From positions 13,205-77,204 of the forward strand of contig CAYTCZ010000001.1 of NCBI GenBank assembly GCA_964436315.1: DNA of 64,000 nt. Direction: 5' to 3'. Below, piece by piece: positions 9,301-19,200 of the stretch. The translations under genes and the position numbers were made by a program. Each line of letters opens with the position of its first letter. Position 1 is the first letter of the stretch. Origin of the DNA: CAYTCZ01 sp964436315 (GTDB lineage: Bacteria; Actinomycetota; Thermoleophilia; Gaiellales; Gaiellaceae). Below the pieces are notes generated by a model. The model made no database searches and had not been told where the DNA came from. It saw only the letters and a list, made by a program, of their open reading frames with translations.

Positions 9301-10046
9301 GATACGACGGAATCCACACGGACGTCGATCACCTGTTGGGCTGGCTCGGCGAGCACCTCCCCGATGAACCAGCGATGCCAGGTGCTCGTCGTAAGGCCGA
9401 AGGCGAGGATGCTGCTGACCACCCATCCACGACATCCCCTGATCAACTCGACGACCGCATCCTTCTGGCCTGGGAAGTTCTGACGTTGGGAACGACCTGG
9501 CTGGCGAAGGAGTTGAAGGACGAGGGCGTCGAACTCGGGGATCGCCTCGAAAAGATACTCATTCACTTCGTCTCGCTTCGTAAGCAACCGGCAACGCCGC
9601 CGACGAACGAATCCATCGTTCCCGGCCTTCGGGGGTTGTCGACCATCCTGGACAACTATTTCACATCGGCGCGTGCCGAGGTGGTGACTCAAAGGGCACG
9701 TCCCTACACCGACATCGAGCTCCCCGTTGACTTGCGAAAGGCGCGCGACGCGATGGCGGGTGGCAACGGCGTCCCGAAACATCCACGACTCTTCTCAGGG
9801 ACCGAAACCTCTCAGCTCACCTTGCCTGGCGATGTCGAGTCGACCACGGAACTGGTGAATCATCTCCATCAGTACCTCTTCGTCGCTGGGGCGCCTCCAA
9901 TGCGCTGGGTGGATGCCCAGTTGGCGAAGCAGCGAGTGCTCACCCATGACGAGTTGCGCGAAGTAGTCCGGGCGCTCGTCAGGACGGGTGTCAACCCGGA
10001 AGACGTGGAACGTACCTGGCGAAAGTACTTCCCTGCGAGCCAATAG
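6336..10046 (+). CDS. Large protein of unknown function (1236 aa)
   Basis: No domain recognised: no P-loop, nuclease or protease motif and no membrane segment is evident. The sequence is mostly helical in character, with many Leu/Arg/Glu-rich stretches and conserved-looking Trp-rich segments (for example GEYRPGPYAEWRPWGSF). Codon use matches its neighbours, so it is not an obvious recent import. Two ATGs occur in tandem at 6333 and 6336; GGAGGAG at 6323-6329 favours the second. It is transcribed divergently from the viperin operon across a shared AT-rich region, so it could be co-regulated with it. It could be a large sensor or scaffold, but that is speculation. Confidence 0.7.
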   Translation: MRIEDMPVRLSDEGAERFRRETFALVSSHRGTEVDRDSLQELLEAETGNADERSPLSRFLNQGQEVYAWLSKDGNKRGKALARLAGLTVQELRSRLLAAYSGLGLPWTAELVRGLELRGEYRPGPYAEWRPWGSFDQLQELANEAENDRWKTDGTRSPVSSRRSPFRKPSPLAASLYELHSGVVSTGDVLPFLPTRAALESWFKHLHSTEKIGEGELRRLLDARGTASLGNLLDADELVLAVRDFLDRKIVSFEQEELERRREGWALEASRRASSPETAEWWETAALGLLTSWVWKTGSLERSLPEDLVGVFLEHGNSPVPVPQLIAEDILVRDEEAASRLALCNGLKRYGRVRLPRTLSAEDFRASVLPLDGFLLSETLGLTEDLGGWLAALDARASFAIEPLNEHLSALKGVFRRPDEELANSMDAVEALWLRILTMVMEEEPEVMSLLEPETCAILEAASARLAELGVATSLAAPFDTGVAHAGVELSRQGQEVLALLAPYQTSLDWQNHDALARRPWKDIDRLYRHRANVGDVTARQALIDPNLEAGPFGPSLTQPPLRDRLRWGVASYDDLSGSARRAIAEEAVQALSDPSLRTETIALLKKLLSASNRHELPPRIFKTVQAVELLASGQTADAIQSWFRVFPSAKGDETADDELLVLLAALEDRSDALERLATLDSDDITPDFPTAHWSDDGLRFPELERLARIRESALLALCEAYPNTSLSPARVVERPWEVTNNCICAATQDRLALTRFLSNLSGDEFADDAKWADFLRSELGLDPKALGMLPTEVDEPFWLYAVLPENRGSALKQFSERLFTYRYYNSASPFWVRVREQLRPGDEALGRWTVPNELQRELEIIAIRRSDEALRAWCERECLTEGGADPSNEAMNLLFRNLESLGDRAWRFLSAECRYRLIDRLTELPERSVWFGRTRTLRLRQRYTLMKRHGHRGEAIAAAALMVCELGDPCRRLEQWREFMYGDRTGWGYDGIHTDVDHLLGWLGEHLPDEPAMPGARRKAEGEDAADHPSTTSPDQLDDRILLAWEVLTLGTTWLAKELKDEGVELGDRLEKILIHFVSLRKQPATPPTNESIVPGLRGLSTILDNYFTSARAEVVTQRARPYTDIELPVDLRKARDAMAGGNGVPKHPRLFSGTETSQLTLPGDVESTTELVNHLHQYLFVAGAPPMRWVDAQLAKQRVLTHDELREVVRALVRTGVNPEDVERTWRKYFPASQ

Positions 10047-10233
10047 CCTTCGGCAACCCGCCGCCGATCGGTCGTCCGACGCTTGCAGCACGCCCTTCTT
10101 GCTCGATGTCTTGTCGGGCGAGTTCGCCCTTCCAACAGCTCAACAACGTCCGACTGTCCCTTTTCTCCACATTGACCATCGAAACGGCCGCAGCGTAAGG
10201 TGTTCAAACAGCAACGAAACGAGAGGGGAAAAA

Positions 10234-12525
10234 TTGCGAAGAAAGCATCGACGAATGGTTCTGTCCGTTCTTGTAGCCAGCCTGCTGGGCGGCTGTGCCG
10301 GGAGCAAGCGGGCGCTGTACGAAAGGAGCTTCGAGAGCCTACGCCACGACGAGGTGGCAAGCACGCACGTCAGCGTCATCTCCGTCGCGCCGTGGGACCA
10401 GTACATGAGTTCGCTCGCTCCGCAGTTCGACTGGTCGACCAAGAAGGCGCTCGCCGAAGTAATGCCCGAGACGAGACGTCGGCAGGAGCGCTTGCTGCAG
10501 GCAGTCAATGCAGCGGCTCGGGTGGCCCTCCCGTCCGTGAGTTCGTCGAGCACTCTGACTACGACTCGGGAACGTGAAGGAAGAGAGCACACGCGAAAGT
10601 CGCGGGCCGTGACCGAACGATCCGCTGCTCCCGGCGATGTCGAGGGACTCGACGCCGACGCCGATTTCGGACGTTCTCTCGATGGCGATGGACTTGGAGC
10701 GCTGATGGAGGCCGAGGGTGCGCTGGGTGTCGACCCGCTGATGAAGTACCGGATGGCGACCGCGCTCTACCAAGAAGTCCAACTGCTCAATCAGTTCGTC
10801 CTGGACCTCGCGGAACGAACGGACACGACGCCCCACGTCGTCCGTATGCAGATCTCCCTGATGCCTCGCGCGCGCCACGTCCCGTTCGACGCTTACGTGA
10901 ACCTGTCTTTCTACGACGAGGGAAAGGGCGGCTCGAGTTCCCAACCAAGCACAGTCGTTCCGTTGTTGGTGACGGACAACGTCGAGGCCACGGCAGCCAC
11001 CGCGGGGAGCACCCAGGTCGAGCAGCTGGCCCTCGCCGTGAGCGGAATGCTGTACAACTCGGGTTTCCAAGCCGAAGCGGCACGACTTGAAGAGGCCGCC
11101 ACAGCCAGCATCGGCAGAGACTTCAACAGCCTCCTGACAGTCGGCGCATTAGGCGAAAATGGACTGCGGGTTCGCCTCGGTGCCCTGCAACGAACGCTCC
11201 CGGTTGACGGTCCTGGATATGCCGCACTCCCACAGACCCACAACGTCACCTTCGTGCTCTTCACGAAGCGGCAACTAACAGTCGAAGCGTACGAGGCTCT
11301 GGCGGAGGGAGGAAGCAAGGCAGGGGTCGCCCGAGACACCCCTGGCTTCAGAGATCCAGAGGTACGCACCGTCCGGTACGCGGCGGACGTCGACTTCGTC
11401 CACGCTCTTACTGGGAAAAGTGTTGAAAAGCGGAGATTTGAGTTCAAGGAAGACAAATTCCCCGAACTTGCCAAGACCTATTGCGAAATCGCGACCCTGG
11501 AAGAAGGAGGTTGCAGAGCCTACGAAAGCGTGCTCGGCGAACTCGCACTCGCTGTCCGAACTGGTGATTTCAAGACGTTCAGGGCACACGCCAAGTTGTC
11601 AGCGGCGGAGCCACACCAACTGGAACAATTGTGGGCACTGCTGCTTGCGGCCGATGTCGGCCGCGGGCGGACAGGAGGTTCGTTCCAGGTCCAGGAAGTC
11701 CTGCCGCGTTTCGGCGCGGCGCTCGACGACTACAAACCCGATGGCGGCTCGCGACTGCTCGCAATCGCCGACGACTCGAAGCAGTCCCGAGTTCGAATTC
11801 CCGACGTGGAAGACGCTGTGCCGATGTTCACGCAGATCGAGGCGCGATGTAAAACTCGTTCGAAACCACCGACGCCCGGAGCTACGCCGCAGCGGGTGGG
11901 ATACTGCGCCGACGCCGAGGCGGGCTTGGAGTTCGCCGTGCCGGCGAACCGCATCGAAGCCGACCGTCTGAACGGCCACCTCATTGCGACCTTCCCGCCG
12001 TTGAGCGCGATGGAAAAGCGCGTCGCGGGCAAGACCTGCACATGCGACTGGACGGTCGGACTCAGCTACCGCGACCCGCGCATCGACGACCTGAGGGCGA
12101 AGTTCGAGCTGAAGGCCCGCGTCGTTGCGAACAAGGTCGAGGGGGAGACCAACCACAAGGTCGTCGTCGCCAACCCGTTCATTCGGCCGGTCGCCAACGC
12201 CGGCATGCTTCAGTTCACCGTGCTCCCCAAGCCCGAAGCGGAGCACGTCGATATCACCATCAAAAATGCCACGGTCGACTACGCGAAGACGAAGTTCGTG
12301 TCGTTGGACCCCAAAAAGCCGGATGCGTGCGGCAGAGTCGAGCAACCTTCTTCCGGAGCGCACTTCCGACTGAAGGCGAACTGCCGCGTAGATGCGGCGC
12401 TCACCAACCTCGTCGGGCGGCACCTCAGTGTCGAATCTAAGCCAAAGACGGGTTCCCCTGGTACGGCAGTTACGATCTACGTCCTCGATGAAGAACGGCC
12501 CAAGCCCGAAAAACAGAAACAGTAA
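10234..12525 (+). CDS. Large putative lipoprotein
   Basis: I chose the TTG at 10234, preceded by AGAGGGG seven bases upstream, over an ATG at 10255. It gives an Arg/Lys-rich n-region (MRRKHRRM), a hydrophobic core (VLSVLVASL) and a lipobox ending LGGC with Cys21, a type II signal peptide. The mature protein of about 740 residues would be lipid-anchored in the envelope. It has a Ser/Thr/Arg-rich linker (~90-130) and several Cys in the C-terminal half (CTCDW), and matches no family I recognise. It lies about 190 bp after the large unknown gene and converges on a SEC-C gene. No evidence ties it to defence. Confidence 0.65.
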   Translation: MRRKHRRMVLSVLVASLLGGCAGSKRALYERSFESLRHDEVASTHVSVISVAPWDQYMSSLAPQFDWSTKKALAEVMPETRRRQERLLQAVNAAARVALPSVSSSSTLTTTREREGREHTRKSRAVTERSAAPGDVEGLDADADFGRSLDGDGLGALMEAEGALGVDPLMKYRMATALYQEVQLLNQFVLDLAERTDTTPHVVRMQISLMPRARHVPFDAYVNLSFYDEGKGGSSSQPSTVVPLLVTDNVEATAATAGSTQVEQLALAVSGMLYNSGFQAEAARLEEAATASIGRDFNSLLTVGALGENGLRVRLGALQRTLPVDGPGYAALPQTHNVTFVLFTKRQLTVEAYEALAEGGSKAGVARDTPGFRDPEVRTVRYAADVDFVHALTGKSVEKRRFEFKEDKFPELAKTYCEIATLEEGGCRAYESVLGELALAVRTGDFKTFRAHAKLSAAEPHQLEQLWALLLAADVGRGRTGGSFQVQEVLPRFGAALDDYKPDGGSRLLAIADDSKQSRVRIPDVEDAVPMFTQIEARCKTRSKPPTPGATPQRVGYCADAEAGLEFAVPANRIEADRLNGHLIATFPPLSAMEKRVAGKTCTCDWTVGLSYRDPRIDDLRAKFELKARVVANKVEGETNHKVVVANPFIRPVANAGMLQFTVLPKPEAEHVDITIKNATVDYAKTKFVSLDPKKPDACGRVEQPSSGAHFRLKANCRVDAALTNLVGRHLSVESKPKTGSPGTAVTIYVLDEERPKPEKQKQ

Positions 12526-12544
12526 GCCATCCGACTCCGCTCAT

Positions 12545-12569
12545 CGGTCTTCGTCTCTCACGAAGACCG
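12545..12569. terminator. Hairpin at convergent gene ends
   Basis: Perfect 10-bp arms CGGTCTTCGT and ACGAAGACCG with a 5-base loop, at the junction of the rightward lipoprotein gene and the leftward SEC-C gene, overlapping the stop codon of the latter. No T-run follows on either strand, so it is a possible bidirectional terminator without the canonical tract. Confidence 0.4.
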
Positions 12570-13397
12570 CCCGCAGCATCGCTTGTACTTCTTGCCGGAG
12601 CCGCATGGGCAGCTCGCGTTGCGGGGCGTCTTCTCCACGCGTACCTCGGCGGGGATTGCGATGGCGCGCATCGCTTCTGCTCGCTCCAGAAGCTTCGAGC
12701 CGTACCGCGCGACTGCTTTGAACCAGAGGCGGCTGAGCTCTGCGGGCGGGCCCCCGGAAGTCTCGAACATCTCCCACGCGCCGACGCTCGCCGTGACGGC
12801 GCCCAGCACCTCATCACTGTTCATCCCCAAAAAGCTGACCGTGACGGCGTTGCAGTGGCATTCCGCGCGCAGGCAGTACGCGTCGTTCAGCAAGACAAAG
12901 CCTTGCTCGTCGTCTTTCAGCAAAAGGTGAAATTCACGGGGAAAGGCCTCCTGATATTCGACGAGGTACTCGCGGACCAAGTTGCGAGGTCGGAACCGCG
13001 GGTCGTCGCGAAATCGGGGGTCACCGAGCCGCCCCCGGATCCGGCTGACGCGCCGCGACATCCACTCCTGCCGGTCGGGGGACTCGAGCTCGCTTCGCAC
13101 CCGCTCCAAGACGTCCTCGGAGTCGTCGCGCGCGCTCACCTCGGGCCGACCGGTCCTCATGTCGACCGTGCCGACGATCCCTTCGTAGAGTTCGCGTCCG
13201 GGCATCAGGTAGAACCGCAGCGGCGACCGCGTGCACCGGCACTCCAGATTGGTGCACACGATCGGTTCGACGGCGACGGTCCGACCGTCGCCAAGGTCGA
13301 ACAGACCTGCCGGAAGCCCGCTGTCGATCACGATCTCGTCAACCAACTGGCCATCCTCGCTGTCGAATGCCGGAAACGGATGGGACGTGGAACTCAT
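12558..13397 (-). CDS. SEC-C motif protein (C-terminal SEC-C)
   Basis: 279 residues from the ATG at 13397, which has AGAGGT upstream (a GTG at 13403 is the alternative). The C-terminus carries a SEC-C zinc-binding motif, NASCPCGSGKKYKRCC, as in the SecA tail. Two further Cys/His clusters are internal: CTNLECRCTRS near residue 50 and CLRAECHCNA near 180, suggesting additional metal sites. SEC-C motifs bind zinc and often mediate protein or ribosome interactions; the rest of the protein is unknown. It is followed upstream on the same strand by a second SEC-C gene, about 130 bp away, and the two may be an operon. Confidence 0.7.
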   Translation of the reverse strand: MSSTSHPFPAFDSEDGQLVDEIVIDSGLPAGLFDLGDGRTVAVEPIVCTNLECRCTRSPLRFYLMPGRELYEGIVGTVDMRTGRPEVSARDDSEDVLERVRSELESPDRQEWMSRRVSRIRGRLGDPRFRDDPRFRPRNLVREYLVEYQEAFPREFHLLLKDDEQGFVLLNDAYCLRAECHCNAVTVSFLGMNSDEVLGAVTASVGAWEMFETSGGPPAELSRLWFKAVARYGSKLLERAEAMRAIAIPAEVRVEKTPRNASCPCGSGKKYKRCCGRSS

Positions 13398-13527
13398 GAG
13401 CACCTCTGGCCGGGGACGAATGTCGGCGCGACGACCATCTCTCCATCGGACGGACGTCGTGCGATCTCACCACACCACCCCCACCCTGTCGAGAGTCTCC
13501 CCTTCCTCGGGAAGTAGCCGAGGTAGT

Positions 13528-15891
13528 TCAATCGTCGAACGGAGGGTCGAGGCTGTACTGGCGCTCGATCACCGCGGCGAGGTCGGGCCCCTTCCAGTAC
13601 GGCTCGATCCAGCGCATGCGTTGGTCCTTCCAGTTCGGATTGGGGCGTCGCCAGTGGCCGCGGACCATGAAACGATGCATGAGCCTGCCTCCCCCTGCGC
13701 CGCGTTCCAAGGTCTGATACCCGCGGACCGCCGCGATCGAGATCTTTCCGGGAAGGTAGAACAGGCCGCTACTCTCACCGTCGCCCGCTGCACTTCGGGC
13801 TGCCGTAGTGCGATGGGGTGGTCGGAGGACCGGCTCGACGCCGGCGCTCGTCGCGTAGAGGATCGCGTTGACGACAGTATGCGTGAGCTTCTCGAGGGGA
13901 GTGCGCATATCCAGCTCCTCCTGCTGGCCCTCCTCGCCGAGCCAGACAGGTTCGCGCTCGTCGTCGCCGAAGATCGGCTGGTCGTCGCGAACGGAAAGGG
14001 TGTGCTGCACCACCTGCGGCACGCCTTCCCCCAACGTGTCGAGCGCGAAGTCGAACACGACGGTGCGCTCGTCGTCGGAGTCGTGCGGAAGCTCGCGCAC
14101 GAAGACCGTCAACACCCGGGCCATGTGACCGCTCATCGGCAGCCCGGCTCCGGCGACGTGGCGCTCCGCGAAGGAGAGCGTGCTTCGGTCGGTGAAGACG
14201 AGCGCGAAGCTCGGAAACGGCATCCTCAGGTCGTGACCGACGACGTCGGTGTCCGTCTTCTGCAGCATGAATGCGAGCGACGCCGACACCCAGAAGGTTC
14301 GTCGACGATGGAGCTCGTGGTTGAGCGCTGCGACCAGGACCGATTCGGTCAGGAGCGGATCATCCTCGACCTCTCTGGCGAGACGCCGCGCGCTGAGCCG
14401 GCGTCGCACGTCGCTCGGCTCGACCACCGGTGGCTCATCGCCATCGGCCTCGTCGCGGAGTTCGCCCGCCATCGCCGCGAGCTCTTCGTCCCACTGAAAA
14501 CGCTCCGCCCAGCGTTCGTCCGCCGTGGGGGGCGCCTGGTGCTCGGCGTCCTCCTTCAGGCCGAGCTCCGCCCACATCCACGAGGGGTCGTACGCAGGCT
14601 CCCCGTGACGCAGTGCTCGCTCGTACAGCCCTTCGAGCCCGTGGATCAGCGACTCCACGCGAGGTCGCATCGACGCCTTCTTCGCCGAGTCGCGAGGTGT
14701 CGCACCGTCCAGCGCGGGGATCGGGTCGTCCACCCACGAACGGTAGTGCTCCTCCTGGTGCCGCAAGAGAAGCGCCTCGCGGATCCGCGGATCCATCTCC
14801 GGCGCCCGCGACGGACCGAGGCGCTTGCTGAACTCCTCGACACTCTCGTGGGTCGTGTGACGATGGCGCAGCGCACTCCCGAGGAGCTCTTCCAGCAGCG
14901 CCCGCCCGCGCTCTCCCCTCTCCGCCGTCAGGGTCATCAACACCAGCTCGGCCCCTTCCAGGCTCACCGAGCCGAGCGGCTTCCGGTCACCTGGCGCCAG
15001 GGTCTCGACCCATTCCCACCTTTCGTCCTCTTCGAAGTAGAAGAAATCGGGATGGGCCTCGAGGAAACGGACGAGCGCCTCGGTCTCTCCGTCGACCACC
15101 TCGAAGTGGGCAAGGGTCGGGAGAACGTGATGTCCGTCGGCGTCCACTATGTCCGGCATCCCCCTGTCGAACGCGCGGATCCACGCATCGTGCATCAAGA
15201 GAACGCCTTCCTGCTTGTAGAACGCCAGCGAATCGGCCCGGGGGTCGTCCGCGCGAAACTCGTCACGAGTCGCTCGGAGGTCCTCGATCAGCGACGGGAC
15301 TATCCACCGCGGAAAATGCAGACACCCGCCGTCGATCTCGGGCTGTCCCGACGGACCCATCGAGTTGATGCGCGCCCCGACGAGCGTGCCGCGGTGCATC
15401 GTCCGCGAAGCAGTCTGCTCGCGCACCTTGACCGTCGTACCTTCCAGAGGTTGCCGCAGTGAGATCGACTGGCCCGGAACGATGTCGACGACCTCCCACG
15501 GCTGGAACGCGCTCCGCGACATTCGGGTGAGGTACTGATGGGGGCCGCAACCCTCGCGAAGGTCCCCGGCGACGTGCTGAGCGGGTGTTCGCCCTTCGGC
15601 GAGCGGCCGATCGAAGCGGAACCAGCCGAGGAAGACGTCGATCGAGTTTCGCTCCTCATCCCCCAGAAACGGCAGCGCACCTCCGTCCTCGCCCCAGAAG
15701 TCGAGCATCGCCGCGTCGATCTCGTCGGGAAAGACGTGCTGTTCGTACTCCAGCAGTCCCGCGAGCGCGGCGCCACGGTCCATCGTCGCCTCGTCGCGAC
15801 GATGCGCGTTCTGCTCGGCGCGAAGACAGCATCGCTTGTACTTTTTTCCGCTGCCGCAAGGGCAGGGGTCGTTTCGTCCGACGTCAGCCAT
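13528..15891 (-). CDS. SEC-C motif protein (N-terminal SEC-C)
   Basis: 787 residues; the second of two tandem ATGs (15894, 15891) is better spaced from GAGGAG. The N-terminus begins directly with a SEC-C zinc motif, RNDPCPCGSGKKYKRCC, the mirror arrangement of the neighbouring protein, which carries it at the C-terminus. The remaining ~750 residues show no domain I recognise; they are acidic and Arg/Glu-rich with a conserved-looking FYKQEGVLLMHDAW segment. SEC-C alone does not define function. Same strand and spacing suggest co-transcription with the 279-residue SEC-C gene. Confidence 0.7.
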   Translation of the reverse strand: MADVGRNDPCPCGSGKKYKRCCLRAEQNAHRRDEATMDRGAALAGLLEYEQHVFPDEIDAAMLDFWGEDGGALPFLGDEERNSIDVFLGWFRFDRPLAEGRTPAQHVAGDLREGCGPHQYLTRMSRSAFQPWEVVDIVPGQSISLRQPLEGTTVKVREQTASRTMHRGTLVGARINSMGPSGQPEIDGGCLHFPRWIVPSLIEDLRATRDEFRADDPRADSLAFYKQEGVLLMHDAWIRAFDRGMPDIVDADGHHVLPTLAHFEVVDGETEALVRFLEAHPDFFYFEEDERWEWVETLAPGDRKPLGSVSLEGAELVLMTLTAERGERGRALLEELLGSALRHRHTTHESVEEFSKRLGPSRAPEMDPRIREALLLRHQEEHYRSWVDDPIPALDGATPRDSAKKASMRPRVESLIHGLEGLYERALRHGEPAYDPSWMWAELGLKEDAEHQAPPTADERWAERFQWDEELAAMAGELRDEADGDEPPVVEPSDVRRRLSARRLAREVEDDPLLTESVLVAALNHELHRRRTFWVSASLAFMLQKTDTDVVGHDLRMPFPSFALVFTDRSTLSFAERHVAGAGLPMSGHMARVLTVFVRELPHDSDDERTVVFDFALDTLGEGVPQVVQHTLSVRDDQPIFGDDEREPVWLGEEGQQEELDMRTPLEKLTHTVVNAILYATSAGVEPVLRPPHRTTAARSAAGDGESSGLFYLPGKISIAAVRGYQTLERGAGGGRLMHRFMVRGHWRRPNPNWKDQRMRWIEPYWKGPDLAAVIERQYSLDPPFDD

Positions 15892-15920
15892 CATTCGCTC
15901 CTCTGGAGGTCGAGAAGAAG

Positions 15921-16270
15921 CTATTCCTCATCCGACCGATCGAGCAAGCCACGCAGATAGTGCTCGGCGAGCTCGACGCGGAGGTCGCATTCTCGCGCCC
16001 AGACCGCGACCGGGTCCTCCCGGCGGGCGAGCGCGCACGCCGCCACGACACCTCGACGACGCGAGTGAGTCGGACGCCAGAGGTTCGCGGAGTTGCCGGA
16101 CCTTTCACGTCACGGCATCTCGACGCGTGCGTCGGCAACGCAAGCATACGTTTCGGGATCCGGGTATTGCTCCGGGGTCCAACCGACCGTTTCGAAGCAT
16201 TCTTCGGGGATGCGAAGAAAGTAGGACCGCTCTCGCCGTCGGCGCCTCGAAACCGTGCTCGATGGCCCTG
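15921..16270 (-). pseudogene. Possible degraded small gene downstream of zorD
   Basis: The 390 bp between the SEC-C and zorD genes holds no full-length gene, but one minus-strand frame reads like protein on both sides of an in-frame TGA (16110-16112): RRERSYFLRIPEECFETVGW before it and ECDLRVELAEHYLRGLLD after it, ending at TAG 15921. A second frame just after zorD also reads plausibly (ERFARAIEHGFEAPTARA). This looks like a small gene broken by a frameshift and a nonsense change. Alternatively, a 41-residue ORF from GTG 16046 is all that is expressed. Weak evidence. Confidence 0.3.
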
Positions 16271-16281
16271 GCGAAACGTTC

Positions 16282-19200
16282 TCAGTCTGACATTCCGTGT
16301 CTGAGTCGCTCTACATCAAGGTGGTAGAAGCCTTCGTCGTCGCTACTCAAGACGGGAACACCACGTACGTTCAGCGCCGTCTTCAGGGCTCCCAGTGATC
16401 TTCGAGTCCGGCCCATCGTGACCCCGGCCGACCGGGCGACTTCGTGAAGATGGGGGCGACGATGCTGCATGAGCGCGACCATGATGGTGCGGGCGCCCTC
16501 GTGATCCAACTGACGTTCCCGGAGCCGGCGGCCCCAGCTGCCCGACTCGAATACCTGTTGCACAAAAGCTTCTGCCTCCGCCACCTTTCTGCCGGCCCCG
16601 ACTGCCCTCACATGATCCGGCAAAGCGACCTTCTTTACCGGTGCGCGGACCTCTGAAGGCTGCGTACGCAGCCGCTTCATCGTCATCTCCTCGACCTCGA
16701 GCATCTCATCGATTTGATCGACCTCGGAGCCGCTGTCCTCCGTCAACACCACCCCGATCGCCTCGACAGAGAACGAGAGGTCGGACGACTTACGGATCAC
16801 CGAGTCCGCCAGTTCAGCCTTCTCCCGCATGAGTTGGTCGATCCGCTGGTCTACGGTGAACAGCCCATCCGCGGTAGCGATCGGTACGTGCACCGCGACG
16901 GGCCGCGTCTGGCCGATTCGATGCACGCGGTCGGTCGCCTGGTTCTCTTTGGACGGGTTCCATTCGCGGGTCAGGTGGATGACATGGTTGGCCGCCGTGA
17001 TGTTGAGACCGAGGCCTGTCGCCTGCGGCGACAGAACGATGACGCCGAACCCCTCGGCCCGCTGGAAGCGCTGAATCTCGTCGTACCGTGCCGTCGCGGA
17101 CTGCTCTCCGTTCACCACGACCGGGCGAAACCCGAACTCGTGTCGAACAGCCATCTGCACCAGGGGCTGAAGGACTCGCCGGCTCGTGAAAATGACCGCT
17201 TTTTCGCCCCGACGCTCGATCTCCCGCAGCTTGTCCATCATGAACTGGAACTTGCCGCTCGAACGTACGATCGCGTTCGGGTCACCATCGTGTTGGTCGA
17301 ACAAGTCGGCCAGCCCCAGCTCATGAGCTCTATCCCGCAGCGCCCACGGATGGGTGCTGCACACGACGAGTTCATTGATCGCCGCGAGGGCACCCTTCTG
17401 CCCCGAACGGTGTTCGGCAACGACCGCCTCGTAGACGGTCCGCTCGAACTCCGTCATCTTCACGGCACAGGTGTCCACCGTCTTCTCTGGCAAGTCCGTA
17501 AGAAGGCTCTTCATCCGCCGCAGATAATGGGGCCCCAGCGTCTGCAGCGTGCGTGAACTCGCCTCGGCCGCTCTCTTGCCCCCGCCTTCGATCGGGCGGA
17601 CGACGTCTGCCATGAACTGCCGCATCGTGCCGAGCAGGCCGGGTTGAGCGAACTCGATCACCGCCCATAGTTCCTCGAGCCGATTTTCGACCGGAGTCGC
17701 ACTCAGCGCGAGCCGTAGCTTCGCGTCCAGTGCGCGCGACGCACGAGACCGCTTCGTACCGTGATTCTTGATGTAGTGAGCCTCGTCGAGGACCGCGACC
17801 TGAAAAGGAATCCGGGCAAAGACGCGCTGGTCGTTCGCCATCGTGTCGTAGGTGACGGCCACGATGTCGTGGCGCACGAGTTCGGCGGGGTCGCGGGTGC
17901 GGGATGGGCCGCGGTGTTGATACACGTCGACGTCGCGCCCGATGAACTTCTCGATCTCGTCCAGCCAGTTGCGTACGACAGCTCCCGGACCGACGATCAG
18001 CGAGGGTCGAAGCGCGCGAGTCTCGTGCAAATGCGCCAGCAGCGCCGCGACCTGAACCGTTTTGCCCAACCCCATCTCGTCGGCCAGCAGTCCACCCTGT
18101 CCATGGGCCTCGTTCTGCGCCGCATCCCAGAGGTTCCGTAGCCAAACGTGACCTTCCTCCTGATGGGGGCGAAGGCGCCCTTGGAAGGCACCTGAGACCG
18201 TGTAGCGGGTCAACTGAGAGCGGAGGGCTTCGGCCGTTCGGGCGGAAAACTCGAGCTCGTCGACATTGTCCGCGACCTCCAGGACCACGACCGGTGGTTT
18301 CTCCACGCCCTCCGGCGACGAGTCGTCTTCGGTTTTCGGGGTCGGCACGCGACGAGCGTCGTCTTCCGCAATGCTCAGAAGGCCCGGACCACCGCGCGGT
18401 GCATAGCTCGGTCCCGGCACATACTCGACCTCGCCCCTCACCCGTGGACCGAAGTTGGCGACATCGATCTCGGCCAGCCGTTTCGCCGCCGCACTGAAGT
18501 CCATCTCCGCCGCGGCCTTTGCGAGGTCCGGGCGAGCCCGCCCGACCCTGGATTCCACGTACCGTCCGGGATCCTGAGCAAACTCCTCGACCTCGGCCGC
18601 AGGGACCTTCGGAACCGCGCGAATCACGTCGATCCGCTGGCGGACCTCCTCGTCGTACGCGATGCGCTCGCGCCCGCGACCGTGAAGCCCCGTCTGCCGG
18701 CTCATCACGGGGGCCACCCCCGTCTCCATCAGTTCGTCAGCCGCTTCGAACGACTCGTGCCCTGGCAGCGTCGGCCGAATCTCGAGGCCCCCGTCGGGGG
18801 TCGGCCGAATCTCGGCCTTCACTTCGTCGGCTCGAGGTACCAGGTAGCGTTCGCTCTTCAGTTGCTGACTGACCGCGAGTCCCCCCTCGGGGGCCACGTC
18901 CGCTCCCTGTTCCGCGAGTTCTTGTACTTGTTGTAAGAACGCGTACTCGTCACTCACCCGGTCGAACCGCTCCGGTTGGGACGCGATCCGCGCTCGCATC
19001 TTCGCGAATTCCCGCGGCAGGATGTGGAGTCTCGAATGCTGCCGATCCCAGAATCCGCAGTCCACGGGCACGAAACGGTCATTCCCTTCACCGACGAAGG
19101 TGTCGTCCCACGGGGTCTGCCAGTGGATCCGAACTTTGGGACTCCCCCTGCCGATCGGTGCCGACGGTCTCGCCTCGGCCTTCCATCCCTGAGACAACTC

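Noticed and set aside
9988..10233. N-terminal extension of the lipoprotein
   Set aside because: It overlaps the preceding gene in another frame and would bury the signal peptide.
13231..15462. 743-codon plus-strand frame opposite the SEC-C genes
   Set aside because: No domain, Arg/His-rich composition, antisense to genes with clear SEC-C motifs and RBS.
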